Source: Mariprofundus ferrooxydans PV-1
GTDB taxonomy: Bacteria > Pseudomonadota > Zetaproteobacteria > Mariprofundales > Mariprofundaceae
NCBI RefSeq assembly: GCF_000153765.1
Contig: NZ_DS022296.1
Span: 35,069-99,068, forward strand
Direction of reading: 5' to 3'
DNA length: 64,000 bases
Shown here: positions 1 to 7,922 of the stretch, piece after piece
Position numbering within the stretch: the stretch's first letter is position 1
Layout: every line of letters begins with the position of its first letter
Notes under the pieces: generated by a model
What the model was told of the DNA's origin: nothing
The model's database searches: none
What the model saw: only the letters and a program-made list of their open reading frames with translations
Made by a program: the position numbers and the translations under genes

Positions 1-758
<758 letters not shown>

Positions 759-840
759 CTATTTATCTCTTTCATATTTCTGCGCCTGCCCACCGGAACC
801 GGCTGGCAAAACGGCAATAATCTGCGTTTTATAAAACGAA

Positions 841-1137
841 TCAGTCTTCGATTACGCCCAGGATGTCGTCTTCACGCATCATCAGGAAATCGTCGCCATC
901 AAGCTTGATTTCTGTACCGGCGTACTTGGAAAAAATCACCTTATCGCCTGCTTTCACGTCCAGCGGGCGCACATCGCCGTTTTCCAGGATCTTGCCTTTA
1001 CCGGCAGAGATAACCTCGCCTTCAAGCGGCTTTTCTTTAGCTGAATCCGGGATAATAATACCACCAGCAGACTTCTCTTCTTCGTCCAAACGGCGGACAA
1101 TGACGCGATCGTGCAAGGGACGAACTGTTGTTGCCAT
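841..1137 (-). CDS. groES: Co-chaperonin GroES
   Basis: Ten-kDa lid of the GroEL chamber, 98 residues, the normal family length. It begins [16 protein letters not shown] and has the mobile-loop region [18 protein letters not shown] (about residues 18-35) that docks on GroEL. The upstream-extended frame to 1269 is rejected because the family start coincides with ATG at 1137, preceded by an AAAGGAG ribosome-binding site. First gene of the groESL operon. The 135 bp before it hold a near-consensus sigma70-like promoter and a sigma32-like one. I saw no CIRCE inverted repeat, which argues against HrcA control here. Confidence 0.98.
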   Translation of the reverse strand: MATTVRPLHDRVIVRRLDEEEKSAGGIIIPDSAKEKPLEGEVISAGKGKILENGDVRPLDVKAGDKVIFSKYAGTEIKLDGDDFLMMREDDILGVIED

Positions 1138-1173
1138 CGATGTTTCTCCTTTCGTAATGTTGTTGGAAACTGT

Positions 1174-1202
1174 TATATAGGAACCGGTCGGAACCGATTC
1201 AA
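1174..1202 (-). promoter_or_regulatory. Sigma70-like promoter of groESL
   Basis: Read on the minus strand, TTGAAT (1202-1197) and TATATA (1179-1174) are separated by exactly 17 bases, 37 bp before the groES start. Both hexamers match the vegetative consensus at five of six positions. The spacer holds a short repeated GGTTCC. Assignment is by consensus only. Confidence 0.7.
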
Positions 1203-1206
1203 GCCC

Positions 1207-1236
1207 CTTGTGGGGCTCAGTCAAATCGATTTCAAC
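1207..1236 (-). promoter_or_regulatory. Sigma32-like heat-shock promoter of groESL
   Basis: On the minus strand GTTGAAA (1236-1230) is followed after 14 bases by CCCCACAAG (1215-1207). This resembles the heat-shock sigma consensus CTTGAAA-N13-15-CCCCATnT. It lies just upstream of the sigma70-like promoter and overlaps a small AGCCCC/GGGGCT palindrome (1202-1217). The position before groES supports the reading, but the -10 half is imperfect. Confidence 0.5.
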
Positions 1237-1272
1237 CCCCGGATGTAATTTGTTTACATCCCGGGCCACGGC

Positions 1273-1731
1273 TTATGGTCGATAACTTAGCTGCATTCCG
1301 GCAAGAAAGTTGCGCAGGATCTGATCCCCGCAATCGCGATAATGTTGATGGTCAGGCTTCCGGAAAAATGCGCTCAATTCGTGTTTACTCAGACGCACGC
1401 CGACACGGTTCATCATGGTCAGTATATCGTCATCCTGCAGGTTCAGTGCAATACGCAGTTTTCTGAAGATGATATTATTATTGAGCCGCTGCTCAGCCAC
1501 CGGCTTCACCCCCTCGCGTTTACCGCGCCTGTCGTTGATCAACCCGTTGAGGAAGGTGGCCAGCTCGACATCGCTGCATGGCTGAAATGCGGGGTCATCA
1601 TCTTTTTTCAACCAGTCACTGATCTGTGCTCGCGTAACATTGCAATCCGCCAGCGCAAACAGTGCCATCATTTTTACATCGTCAAAATCAAAGGCATAGC
1701 GGATTCGGCGTAATATATCGTTATTTATCAT
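1273..1731 (-). CDS. yehS: YehS-like DUF1456 family protein
   Basis: A 152-residue soluble protein resembling E. coli YehS (DUF1456), whose biochemical role is unknown. The family's two internal repeats are visible: an N-terminal unit starting NNDILRRIRYAF with the helix-rich ADCNVTRAQISDWLKKDDD, and a second unit around residues 84-135 starting NNNIIFRKLRIALNL with the matching GVRLSKHELSAFFRKPDH. The ATG at 1731 is preceded by AAGG 8 bases upstream. It ends 136 bp before groES, on the same strand but outside that operon's promoters. Confidence 0.85.
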   Translation of the reverse strand: MINNDILRRIRYAFDFDDVKMMALFALADCNVTRAQISDWLKKDDDPAFQPCSDVELATFLNGLINDRRGKREGVKPVAEQRLNNNIIFRKLRIALNLQDDDILTMMNRVGVRLSKHELSAFFRKPDHQHYRDCGDQILRNFLAGMQLSYRP

Positions 1732-1899
1732 GACGCTACCTTACGGATTCCGGCTTCAGAGACAACGTATATCAAAACAGGGGGAGATGTCGTGCTTTAT
1801 CGGCGGCCAGACACATCCTCCCCTTCTGAGCATGGCGGTGCCCGGCTGTTTGTGCAACGATACGCTTAACACCACACTCAAAACGACAGGAGAGAGAGT

Positions 1900-2634
1900 A
1901 TGCAACTGGCACTGAGCACATGGCAGGAGGTCGAGCGTTACCTGGAGCACTCCACCGGCATCATCATTCCGATCGGATCAACCGAACAACATGGCCCGAA
2001 CGGCCTGATCGGTACCGACGCCATCTGCCCGACACGTATTGCCGCTGGCATCGCTGAGCAGGAGCAGATTCTCATCGCACCGACCATCAATTATGGTATG
2101 TCGCAGCATCATATGGCTTTTCCCGGCACCGTCACGCTGCGCCCCACCACCCTGATTCAAGTCGTCATTGATGTTGTTACATCCCTGCACCGGCACGGCT
2201 TCACCCACTTCTACTTCGTCAACGGCCACGGCGGCAATATCGCGCCTGTCACCACCGCTTTTTCGGAAATTTATGCTGACCTTCAGGGAGACATTTCACA
2301 TCCAGTGCGCTGTAAACTGGCAAACTGGTGGCGCAATGATGCCATCACCCGTCTGGCAAAGGAGTTATACGGCGATGCAGAGGGTTATCACGCCACCGTC
2401 AGTGAAGTGTCATTGAGTTATTATGCCCATCCCGAAGCGGTCAAGGATATGCCGATCCATCCTGCCATCGCACCGACCGGGGATATTTATACGGCAGCCG
2501 ATTTCAGACGCCAGTTCCCGGACGGACGCATGGGTTCCAGCCCGCAGTTGGCCAGCATCGCTGCCGGCGAACAGTTCTGCAATCTGGCCGTTGATGCATT
2601 GACCGCTGACTACCGTCATTTCCTTACATGCTGA
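1900..2634 (+). CDS. Creatininase-family metal-dependent amidohydrolase
   Basis: A 244-residue protein of the creatinine amidohydrolase fold. Members use a dinuclear metal centre to open cyclic amides or cleave formamides. Likely metal ligands are visible in family motifs: GSTEQHG (E29, H31), D40, NGHGGN (H110) and HATVSE (E169). The ATG at 1900 follows an AGGAGAGA ribosome-binding site. It is a single gene convergent with thiI, and no pathway partner lies beside it. The family includes creatininase, 2-amino-5-formylamino-6-ribosylaminopyrimidinone deformylase and mycofactocin-linked proteins, so the substrate cannot be named from sequence. Confidence 0.85.
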   Translation: MQLALSTWQEVERYLEHSTGIIIPIGSTEQHGPNGLIGTDAICPTRIAAGIAEQEQILIAPTINYGMSQHHMAFPGTVTLRPTTLIQVVIDVVTSLHRHGFTHFYFVNGHGGNIAPVTTAFSEIYADLQGDISHPVRCKLANWWRNDAITRLAKELYGDAEGYHATVSEVSLSYYAHPEAVKDMPIHPAIAPTGDIYTAADFRRQFPDGRMGSSPQLASIAAGEQFCNLAVDALTADYRHFLTC

Positions 2635-2735
2635 GGAAAACCGGTGATCGTCAAAGCCGGCGCGCAGGGCCTGACCCGAAATAAATATCAACGCTTAACA
2701 ATGGATTTCACCGTACCATGAAAAATGCCGGCGCA

Positions 2736-3914
2736 CTAGACGCTTTTGCGCACGACCTCTTTGCCACCATTAAAGCGCACCGTTTGCATATGGCGCTCCA
2801 GCCCGGTGAGCGGCAGATCCGCTTCCAACTCCGCCACCATATCACGCTTGCCATGCGTTTCAGGATGTTTGGCAATCAGAAATGAGCAGATATCGCAATA
2901 CTCTTCGATAGAGATTTCATAGGTACCGATGCGCTTTGCCAGCGCGATGATCTCTTCCTTATCCCATGCGATCAGCGGCGACAGCAGCGGCAGATCCGAG
3001 GCATCATAAATGGCATGGATATTGGCCAGCGTCTGACTGGCCACCTGACCGAGGGAGTCACCTGTTACCAAGGCCTGCGCGCCTGCATCTGCAGCAATGG
3101 CAGCGGCAGAGCGAATCATCTGGCGTTTATAGATGATCATCCGGTATTCAGCATCGACCTTGGCGATGGCATGACGCTGAAACTCTTCCAGATCAATCAT
3201 ATGCAGCGTCAAACGTCCCTGATACAGCGATAACTGGCGCGCCAGATCCCTGATCTTGGCAAAATCGCGATTGATCGTGCTGTTATAGAGATGCACCAGC
3301 ACCACCTCCATACCGCGTTTCATCATGCTGTAGGCGGCAACAGGCGAATCGATACCGCCGGAGAAGAGCACCACGCCACGGCCGGAGGAACCTATGGGCA
3401 GACCGCCAATCCCGGTAATCTTGCGGGTATAGATATAGGCGGCATTGGCCCCGACTTCAACGCGCACATCAATTTCCGGCGCATCCAGATTCACGCTGAG
3501 ATTCAGGTGGCGCTTCAGGTAGCCGCCTATCTCGAAATTCATCTCCGGCGTGGTCAGGGCGAAGCGCTTGTTACTACGCCGACAACTAACCCTGAAGGGA
3601 CGCCCCGCGACGTTTTCGCCGTAGGCCGCAAACACCGCCTCAGCAGCCGTGCGCTGCATGACTTCCAGATCCAGCTCACACTCGTGAACCAGCGACAGGT
3701 TACGGATACCCGGCGTCAGCGTCAGCTGTCTGAGCAGCTCATCAGAGAGCTCATGCACATCGGCCAACATGCGCCCGTGTTCCCGATAGAAACCGTTGGG
3801 CTTAAGTTGGTCGCCCAGTACGCGCCTGATATTGCGCGCCATACGGTCTTCGAAGGTGTGGCGATTTTTGCCCTTGAGAGAGAGCTCGCCGAAATGGAAC
3901 AGTATTTTTGCCAT
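2736..3914 (-). CDS. thiI: tRNA 4-thiouridine sulfurtransferase ThiI, short form
   Basis: Adenylates uridine-8 of tRNA for replacement by sulfur (s4U8); in some bacteria it also feeds sulfur to thiazole synthesis. The 392 residues hold an N-terminal ferredoxin-like/THUMP region (about 1-165), a PP-loop ATP pyrophosphatase motif FSGGIDSP (184-191) and a conserved cysteine region near residues 340-343 (YCDICSF). The protein stops about 40 residues later, so the C-terminal rhodanese domain of the roughly 480-residue enterobacterial protein is absent. Known short ThiI proteins still make s4U with an external sulfur donor. The ATG at 3914 gives the standard family N-terminus. It lies downstream of tRNA-Asn. 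Confidence 0.95.
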   Translation of the reverse strand: MAKILFHFGELSLKGKNRHTFEDRMARNIRRVLGDQLKPNGFYREHGRMLADVHELSDELLRQLTLTPGIRNLSLVHECELDLEVMQRTAAEAVFAAYGENVAGRPFRVSCRRSNKRFALTTPEMNFEIGGYLKRHLNLSVNLDAPEIDVRVEVGANAAYIYTRKITGIGGLPIGSSGRGVVLFSGGIDSPVAAYSMMKRGMEVVLVHLYNSTINRDFAKIRDLARQLSLYQGRLTLHMIDLEEFQRHAIAKVDAEYRMIIYKRQMIRSAAAIAADAGAQALVTGDSLGQVASQTLANIHAIYDASDLPLLSPLIAWDKEEIIALAKRIGTYEISIEEYCDICSFLIAKHPETHGKRDMVAELEADLPLTGLERHMQTVRFNGGKEVVRKSV

Positions 3915-4009
3915 AGGCCGGCAAGCTAGGAGTCTGGCACACTCAGGGCAACAATCCTGCGCGACTTACAATCACCTGAAATAACCAGATCCACGGATAG
4001 GCAGAAATA

Positions 4010-4036
4010 AAAAAGGCCTGCATAGCAGGCCTTTTT
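4010..4036 (-). terminator. Intrinsic terminator after tRNA-Asn
   Basis: A perfect 12-bp inverted repeat with a 3-base loop: GGCCTGC/GCAGGCC arms flanked by A5 and T5. On the minus strand it ends in a T-run directly after the tRNA, the form of a Rho-independent terminator. The A/T symmetry would let it work on either strand. Confidence 0.85.
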
Positions 4037-4040
4037 AAAA

Positions 4041-4116
4041 TGGCTCCCCGGGCCGGACTCGAACCAGCGACAGGGTGATTAACAGTCACCTGCTCTACCA
4101 ACTGAGCTACCGGGGA
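4041..4116 (-). tRNA. tRNA-Asn(GTT), CCA encoded
   Basis: A complete 76-nt cloverleaf. The acceptor strands TCCCCGG and CCGGGGA pair perfectly and are followed by discriminator G and a genomic CCA. The D arm has the standard AGCTCAGTTGG. The anticodon stem GGTGA/TCACC encloses CTGTTAA with anticodon GTT (asparagine). The T loop is TTCGAGT. An intrinsic terminator follows immediately. Confidence 0.97.
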
Positions 4117-4130
4117 ATAAGGTGGCGCGA

Positions 4131-4159
4131 ACCGTAAGGATGAGCCCATATACTGTCAA
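4131..4159 (-). promoter_or_regulatory. Candidate promoter of tRNA-Asn
   Basis: On the minus strand a perfect TTGACA (4159-4154) lies 17 bases before TACGGT (4136-4131), which is only a partial -10 match. It is placed 15 bp ahead of the mature tRNA 5' end. The -35 is convincing; the -10 is weak. Confidence 0.45.
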
Positions 4160-4354
4160 TAGTCAGTTCAACGACCTGTTAAAATGACAGCAAACAGAGG
4201 CCATACACGCCGAACTATTGCACTGAGCAGGCAGAATTGCCACTATGCCTGACCGGTATAACAAGCTGTTAATTGAAAGCACCGATTTATTGCATAGATC
4301 CTTATTGGTAACATCAGAGATAATAGATAAATAGAAAATCCTGGGGAGGTATAA

Positions 4355-6763
4355 GTGGAGGGTGGTACATTCTGGAAATCGGACTGGTTCTTCGGCGTCT
4401 GCCTCACCCTGCTGCTCCTGCTGGCTCACAGTTTTGCACTGGAACCTGTACAGTATCTGGATCGCAGCTTCTACGATCTGGGCGCCCGCATCAACGCACT
4501 ACAAGCCGATGATGATATTGTCATTATCAATCTGGACAAAAAATCCTTAGACACCATCGGCGATCATCCGCAAGAAGCCGTTGCGGAAACAATTGCCCGG
4601 CTCTCTGCTGCGGGTGCCCGTCTGATTGCGCTGGATCTCTTCTATGGTCAGCCGGACAAAGACAGGGATGGCGAAACTACACCACTCACGCTGCCCGATG
4701 CCGTGCGTGCATCCGGCAACACTCTGCTACCAATTTACTTTCTTACCGGCACTGTCAACACCCGTTTAAACGCCGACATTCCTGATTATGTTCGTCGCGC
4801 GTCAATCGGCCATATCAATGACAGCGAGGGCGTCAGTAATCCGATAAACGGCACCTACCTGCGCGCCCCCTACGCAAAACTGACACGCTCTGCAGCCGGG
4901 CTCGGACACCTGAACATACATCCCGATGATGATGGCATCGTACGCTCAGAGCCACTGGCGATCTTGTATTCCGGCCACTACTTTCCATCCATGTCGCTAA
5001 GCCTCGCTGCCGGGGCATTACACATTTCCATGAATGATATCCGCATCAATATCGGACGTTCCATTGAATTGGGACCGATCAATATTCCGGTCAATGATCG
5101 CATTCAAATGCTACCTGCCTTTCATAAACATGGCTTCCAGACCTACTCATTTGCAGCCGTGCGTTCCGGCGCAGTGCCGGCTGAATCATTCAGCGATAAA
5201 ATCGTCCTGATCGGCATGACGGGTAAAGGTTCGGGGAACGGCTTCGCCACGCCGTTTTCCACCCACATGAGCACAGTTGAGTTTAATGCACATGCTCTAC
5301 AAAGCATTCTGAAAGAGGAGTCGATCAGTCGCCCGTCCTGGGCAAGCATGGCCGAGACAGGCCTGTTGCTGCTGATCGGCCTGTATCTGATTCTTCTTCT
5401 GCCACGCATACCGGTCCTCATCAGTGCGGCTGCATCTGTATTGCTGCTGATCCTGATTACCGGGGCCGACACGCTCCTGCTGAGCAGCTATGCAGTGTGG
5501 TTTCAGGCCATGGCTGCAGTCCTGTTGCTGATCATCGGTCATGCGGGGCTGGCACTGAAACACTATTATTCAACCCGTCATCACACCCGTAAAAGCAATG
5601 CCTCAAGCGTGGATGAAACCAACAAGATGCTTGCTTTCTCCTTCCAAAATCAGGGTATGCTGGATCAGGCATGTGAGAAATTCATGGCCTGTCCGATGAA
5701 TGAGGAGATCGCATCCTACATGTACGAACTGGCACTCTCATTTGAACGTAAACGCCAGTTCAGCAAAGCTGTCAGCATTTACGAATACATCAGCGAATAT
5801 CAAGCCGATTACAAAGACATCCAAACCAGGATCATCTCCGCCGGGAATGCCAATGACGCCCTGTCCGGCAGTGATGATAAAAACAGCGGTCTCTCCGCGC
5901 TGCTGCTTACCGGTGAGAACAAGCCGACATTGGGGCGTTATGAAATTCTCAGCGAACTGGGAAAAGGAGCGATGGGCACCGTGTTTCTGGGGCGTGACCC
6001 AAAAATAAATCGTCAGGTTGCAATCAAAACCATGGCTCTGTCTGAAGAGTTTGAGGCCGACGAACTGGAAGAGGTTAAATCACGTTTCTTTCATGAGGCT
6101 GAAATTGCAGGCATGCTCAATCACCCCAATATTGTCACGATATTTGATGCCGGCGATGAACATGACCTGGCCTATATTGCCATGGAGTTTCTTGATGGCA
6201 TTGATCTGATTCCCTACACCAAAAAAGACAGACTACTGCCGATACAAACCACGCTAAAGATCATAGGCAAGGTGGCCGAAGCACTGCAATATGCTCATAA
6301 CCACGGTGTCATTCACCGCGACATAAAACCGGCCAACATCATGATTCTGAAAAACAAAACGGTAAAAGTAACGGATTTCGGCATCGCCCATATTGCAGAA
6401 TCAACCAAGACCAAGGCGGGGGTTGTACTCGGCACACCGTCCTATATGTCTCCGGAACAACTCTCCGGCAAGGAGCTCGATGGCCGCTCCGATCTGTTTT
6501 CACTTGGTGTCATGCTCTATGAGCTGACATCCGGGGTACGTCCGTTTCGGGCGGAATCGATTTCCAAACTCATGCTAAAGATTGCCAAAGAGCCACATGT
6601 CCCTGTGCAGGAACATAATCCGGATATACCTGACTGTGTTGCCGCTCTGATTGATCATTTATTGGCAAAGAAATCACAACAACGGTTCAACTCTGCCAGT
6701 GATGTGCTGGAAGAAATAAGTCGCTGCCTGCGAGATATGAACAGACCAGGAGGTCAACCATGA
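4355..6763 (+). CDS. CHASE2-sensor membrane Ser/Thr protein kinase
   Basis: An 802-residue membrane kinase. Order: transmembrane helix (about 11-28), extracytoplasmic CHASE2 sensor (about 30-325, with the usual DRSFYDLG start), three close transmembrane helices (about 333-400), a cytoplasmic linker with TPR-like helices (about 425-490), and a Hanks-type kinase domain (about 529-790). Catalytic features are intact: glycine loop GKGAMG (536-541), K558, HRDIKPAN (D656, N661), DFG (674-676) and SPE near 701. The GTG start at 4355 follows GGGGAGG. Its TGA overlaps the ATG of the next gene, a PP2C phosphatase, indicating translational coupling. The CHASE2 ligand is unknown. Confidence 0.93.
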   Translation: MEGGTFWKSDWFFGVCLTLLLLLAHSFALEPVQYLDRSFYDLGARINALQADDDIVIINLDKKSLDTIGDHPQEAVAETIARLSAAGARLIALDLFYGQPDKDRDGETTPLTLPDAVRASGNTLLPIYFLTGTVNTRLNADIPDYVRRASIGHINDSEGVSNPINGTYLRAPYAKLTRSAAGLGHLNIHPDDDGIVRSEPLAILYSGHYFPSMSLSLAAGALHISMNDIRINIGRSIELGPINIPVNDRIQMLPAFHKHGFQTYSFAAVRSGAVPAESFSDKIVLIGMTGKGSGNGFATPFSTHMSTVEFNAHALQSILKEESISRPSWASMAETGLLLLIGLYLILLLPRIPVLISAAASVLLLILITGADTLLLSSYAVWFQAMAAVLLLIIGHAGLALKHYYSTRHHTRKSNASSVDETNKMLAFSFQNQGMLDQACEKFMACPMNEEIASYMYELALSFERKRQFSKAVSIYEYISEYQADYKDIQTRIISAGNANDALSGSDDKNSGLSALLLTGENKPTLGRYEILSELGKGAMGTVFLGRDPKINRQVAIKTMALSEEFEADELEEVKSRFFHEAEIAGMLNHPNIVTIFDAGDEHDLAYIAMEFLDGIDLIPYTKKDRLLPIQTTLKIIGKVAEALQYAHNHGVIHRDIKPANIMILKNKTVKVTDFGIAHIAESTKTKAGVVLGTPSYMSPEQLSGKELDGRSDLFSLGVMLYELTSGVRPFRAESISKLMLKIAKEPHVPVQEHNPDIPDCVAALIDHLLAKKSQQRFNSASDVLEEISRCLRDMNRPGGQP

Positions 6764-7563
6764 CATCAATGGAAATGTATGCTGCCACGGATGTCGGCAG
6801 GCGAAGGAAACACAATGAAGACTGCGTTAAAATAACGCCTTCACACGGCATTGCCGTGCTGGCAGATGGCATGGGCGGCTACAATGCTGGTGAAGTGGCC
6901 AGCGCCATGGCTATCGACATCATCACCGAAGAGCTGAAACAAAACCTACTGTCGATGCCAACAGCCGCCATCGACAGCGCAACCGGCTTTACGGGCGAGT
7001 CGATCCTGCTTCGCAACGCTATTCGTCACTCCAATGATGCGATCTATCAGGCTGCCCGTACAAAAACAGAGTGCGCCGGCATGGGCACCACCGTGCTGGC
7101 TGCAGTTTTTTATGCCGACCGTGTTACCGCAGCACATGTCGGGGATTCACGCATGTATCGCCTGCGTGACAACATCCTGAGCCATGTCACTGAAGATCAC
7201 TCCCTGATCCACGAACAGGTCCGCCGTGGTCTGGTCACCGCTGCAGATGCGCGAAACTCCTCAATCAAAAATCTGGTGACACGGGCACTGGGCATCGAAC
7301 AGGGCGTAGATCCGGATATTGTCGAAGATACAGTACTCCCCGGTGATCTGTACCTTTTGTGCTCGGACGGCCTGACCGATGTCGTTGCCGATGACCAGAT
7401 TCAGCAGACAATGACCCGGCACCGTAATCATCTGGAGAATTTAGCGGCACAACTGATCCAACTGGCCAATGAGGCCGGCGGCCCGGATAACATCTCCATC
7501 ATCCTGGCCTGCGCCAAAGCAGCGCCAAAGCGCGGCTTCTTCTCCCGTCTGATGGGTAAATAA
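6760..7563 (+). CDS. PP2C-family Ser/Thr protein phosphatase
   Basis: A 267-residue soluble PPM phosphatase, likely the eraser for the upstream kinase. Metal-binding and catalytic motifs are visible: NED (19-21), ADGMGG (35-40), GDSR in the middle, SDGLTD (aspartate ligand) and GGPDNIS near the C-terminus. Closest in form to bacterial PrpC/Stp. It starts four bases inside the kinase stop (ATGA) with AGGAGG upstream, so the two are one operon. The short basic C-terminal tail (GFFSRLMGK) shows no membrane segment. Substrates are not evident from the neighbourhood. Confidence 0.93.
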   Translation: MTSMEMYAATDVGRRRKHNEDCVKITPSHGIAVLADGMGGYNAGEVASAMAIDIITEELKQNLLSMPTAAIDSATGFTGESILLRNAIRHSNDAIYQAARTKTECAGMGTTVLAAVFYADRVTAAHVGDSRMYRLRDNILSHVTEDHSLIHEQVRRGLVTAADARNSSIKNLVTRALGIEQGVDPDIVEDTVLPGDLYLLCSDGLTDVVADDQIQQTMTRHRNHLENLAAQLIQLANEAGGPDNISIILACAKAAPKRGFFSRLMGK

Positions 7564-7635
7564 TTGCAGCGACCTATCGCCCTCTTCTTACCTGACGCTG
7601 TCTTGCTCATCTGAAAGGTAGATCAAATTACATCA

Positions 7636-7922
7636 CAATTTGGCACGATCGCCAAATTGAACGCCGCTTTTGCGGCGGCCCGAAGGGCGAAGGGCAGGAT
7701 GCCCTGGGTACAAATCTACAGGACACCTTATTTCATGGAGTGCATCCGTGCACTCCCCTCTTGCAGGGCGATAAATCGTGCCATTGTGCTCTCCTGCACA
7801 ATGGTGGACGCCCTACGGGTGTTGCCTCCCTACGAAGGTGCTCTACATCACAAATCAGCAGGATAGCCAGATTGGACGCACTTTAGTGCGCCCTGCGGGT
7901 GTAGGCACACGAAGTGCCTACA
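7636..7922. repeat. Array of consecutive hairpin repeats at the 3' end of priA
   Basis: Fills most of the 354-bp gap between the phosphatase and priA with separate perfect or near-perfect palindromes. They are: 9-bp arms at 7636-7659, CGCCGC/GCGGCG at 7662-7677, AGGGC/GCCCT at 7691-7705, GGAGTGCA/TGCACTCC at 7737-7756, a 9-bp-arm hairpin with loop TCTCCT at 7781-7804, an imperfect one around 7853-7873, CGCACT/AGTGCG at 7877-7890, and 9-bp arms at 7900-7922. The last overlaps the priA stop codon (7918-7920). Short frames inside have no ribosome-binding site and are not called. The same modules recur at 47598-47877. Confidence 0.8.

Noticed and set aside
1202..1217. AGCCCC-TTGT-GGGGCT palindrome as a terminator of yehS
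   Set aside because: Stem is only 6 bp, no T-run follows on minus, and it overlaps the sigma32-like -10, so a regulatory reading is preferred.
3291..3929. A 212-codon plus-strand frame, long and histidine-rich
   Set aside because: It is the antisense of thiI, whose protein is clearly conserved in the other strand.
7657..7866. A 69-codon plus-strand frame after the phosphatase gene
   Set aside because: Lies wholly within the hairpin array, no ribosome-binding site and no recognisable protein pattern.
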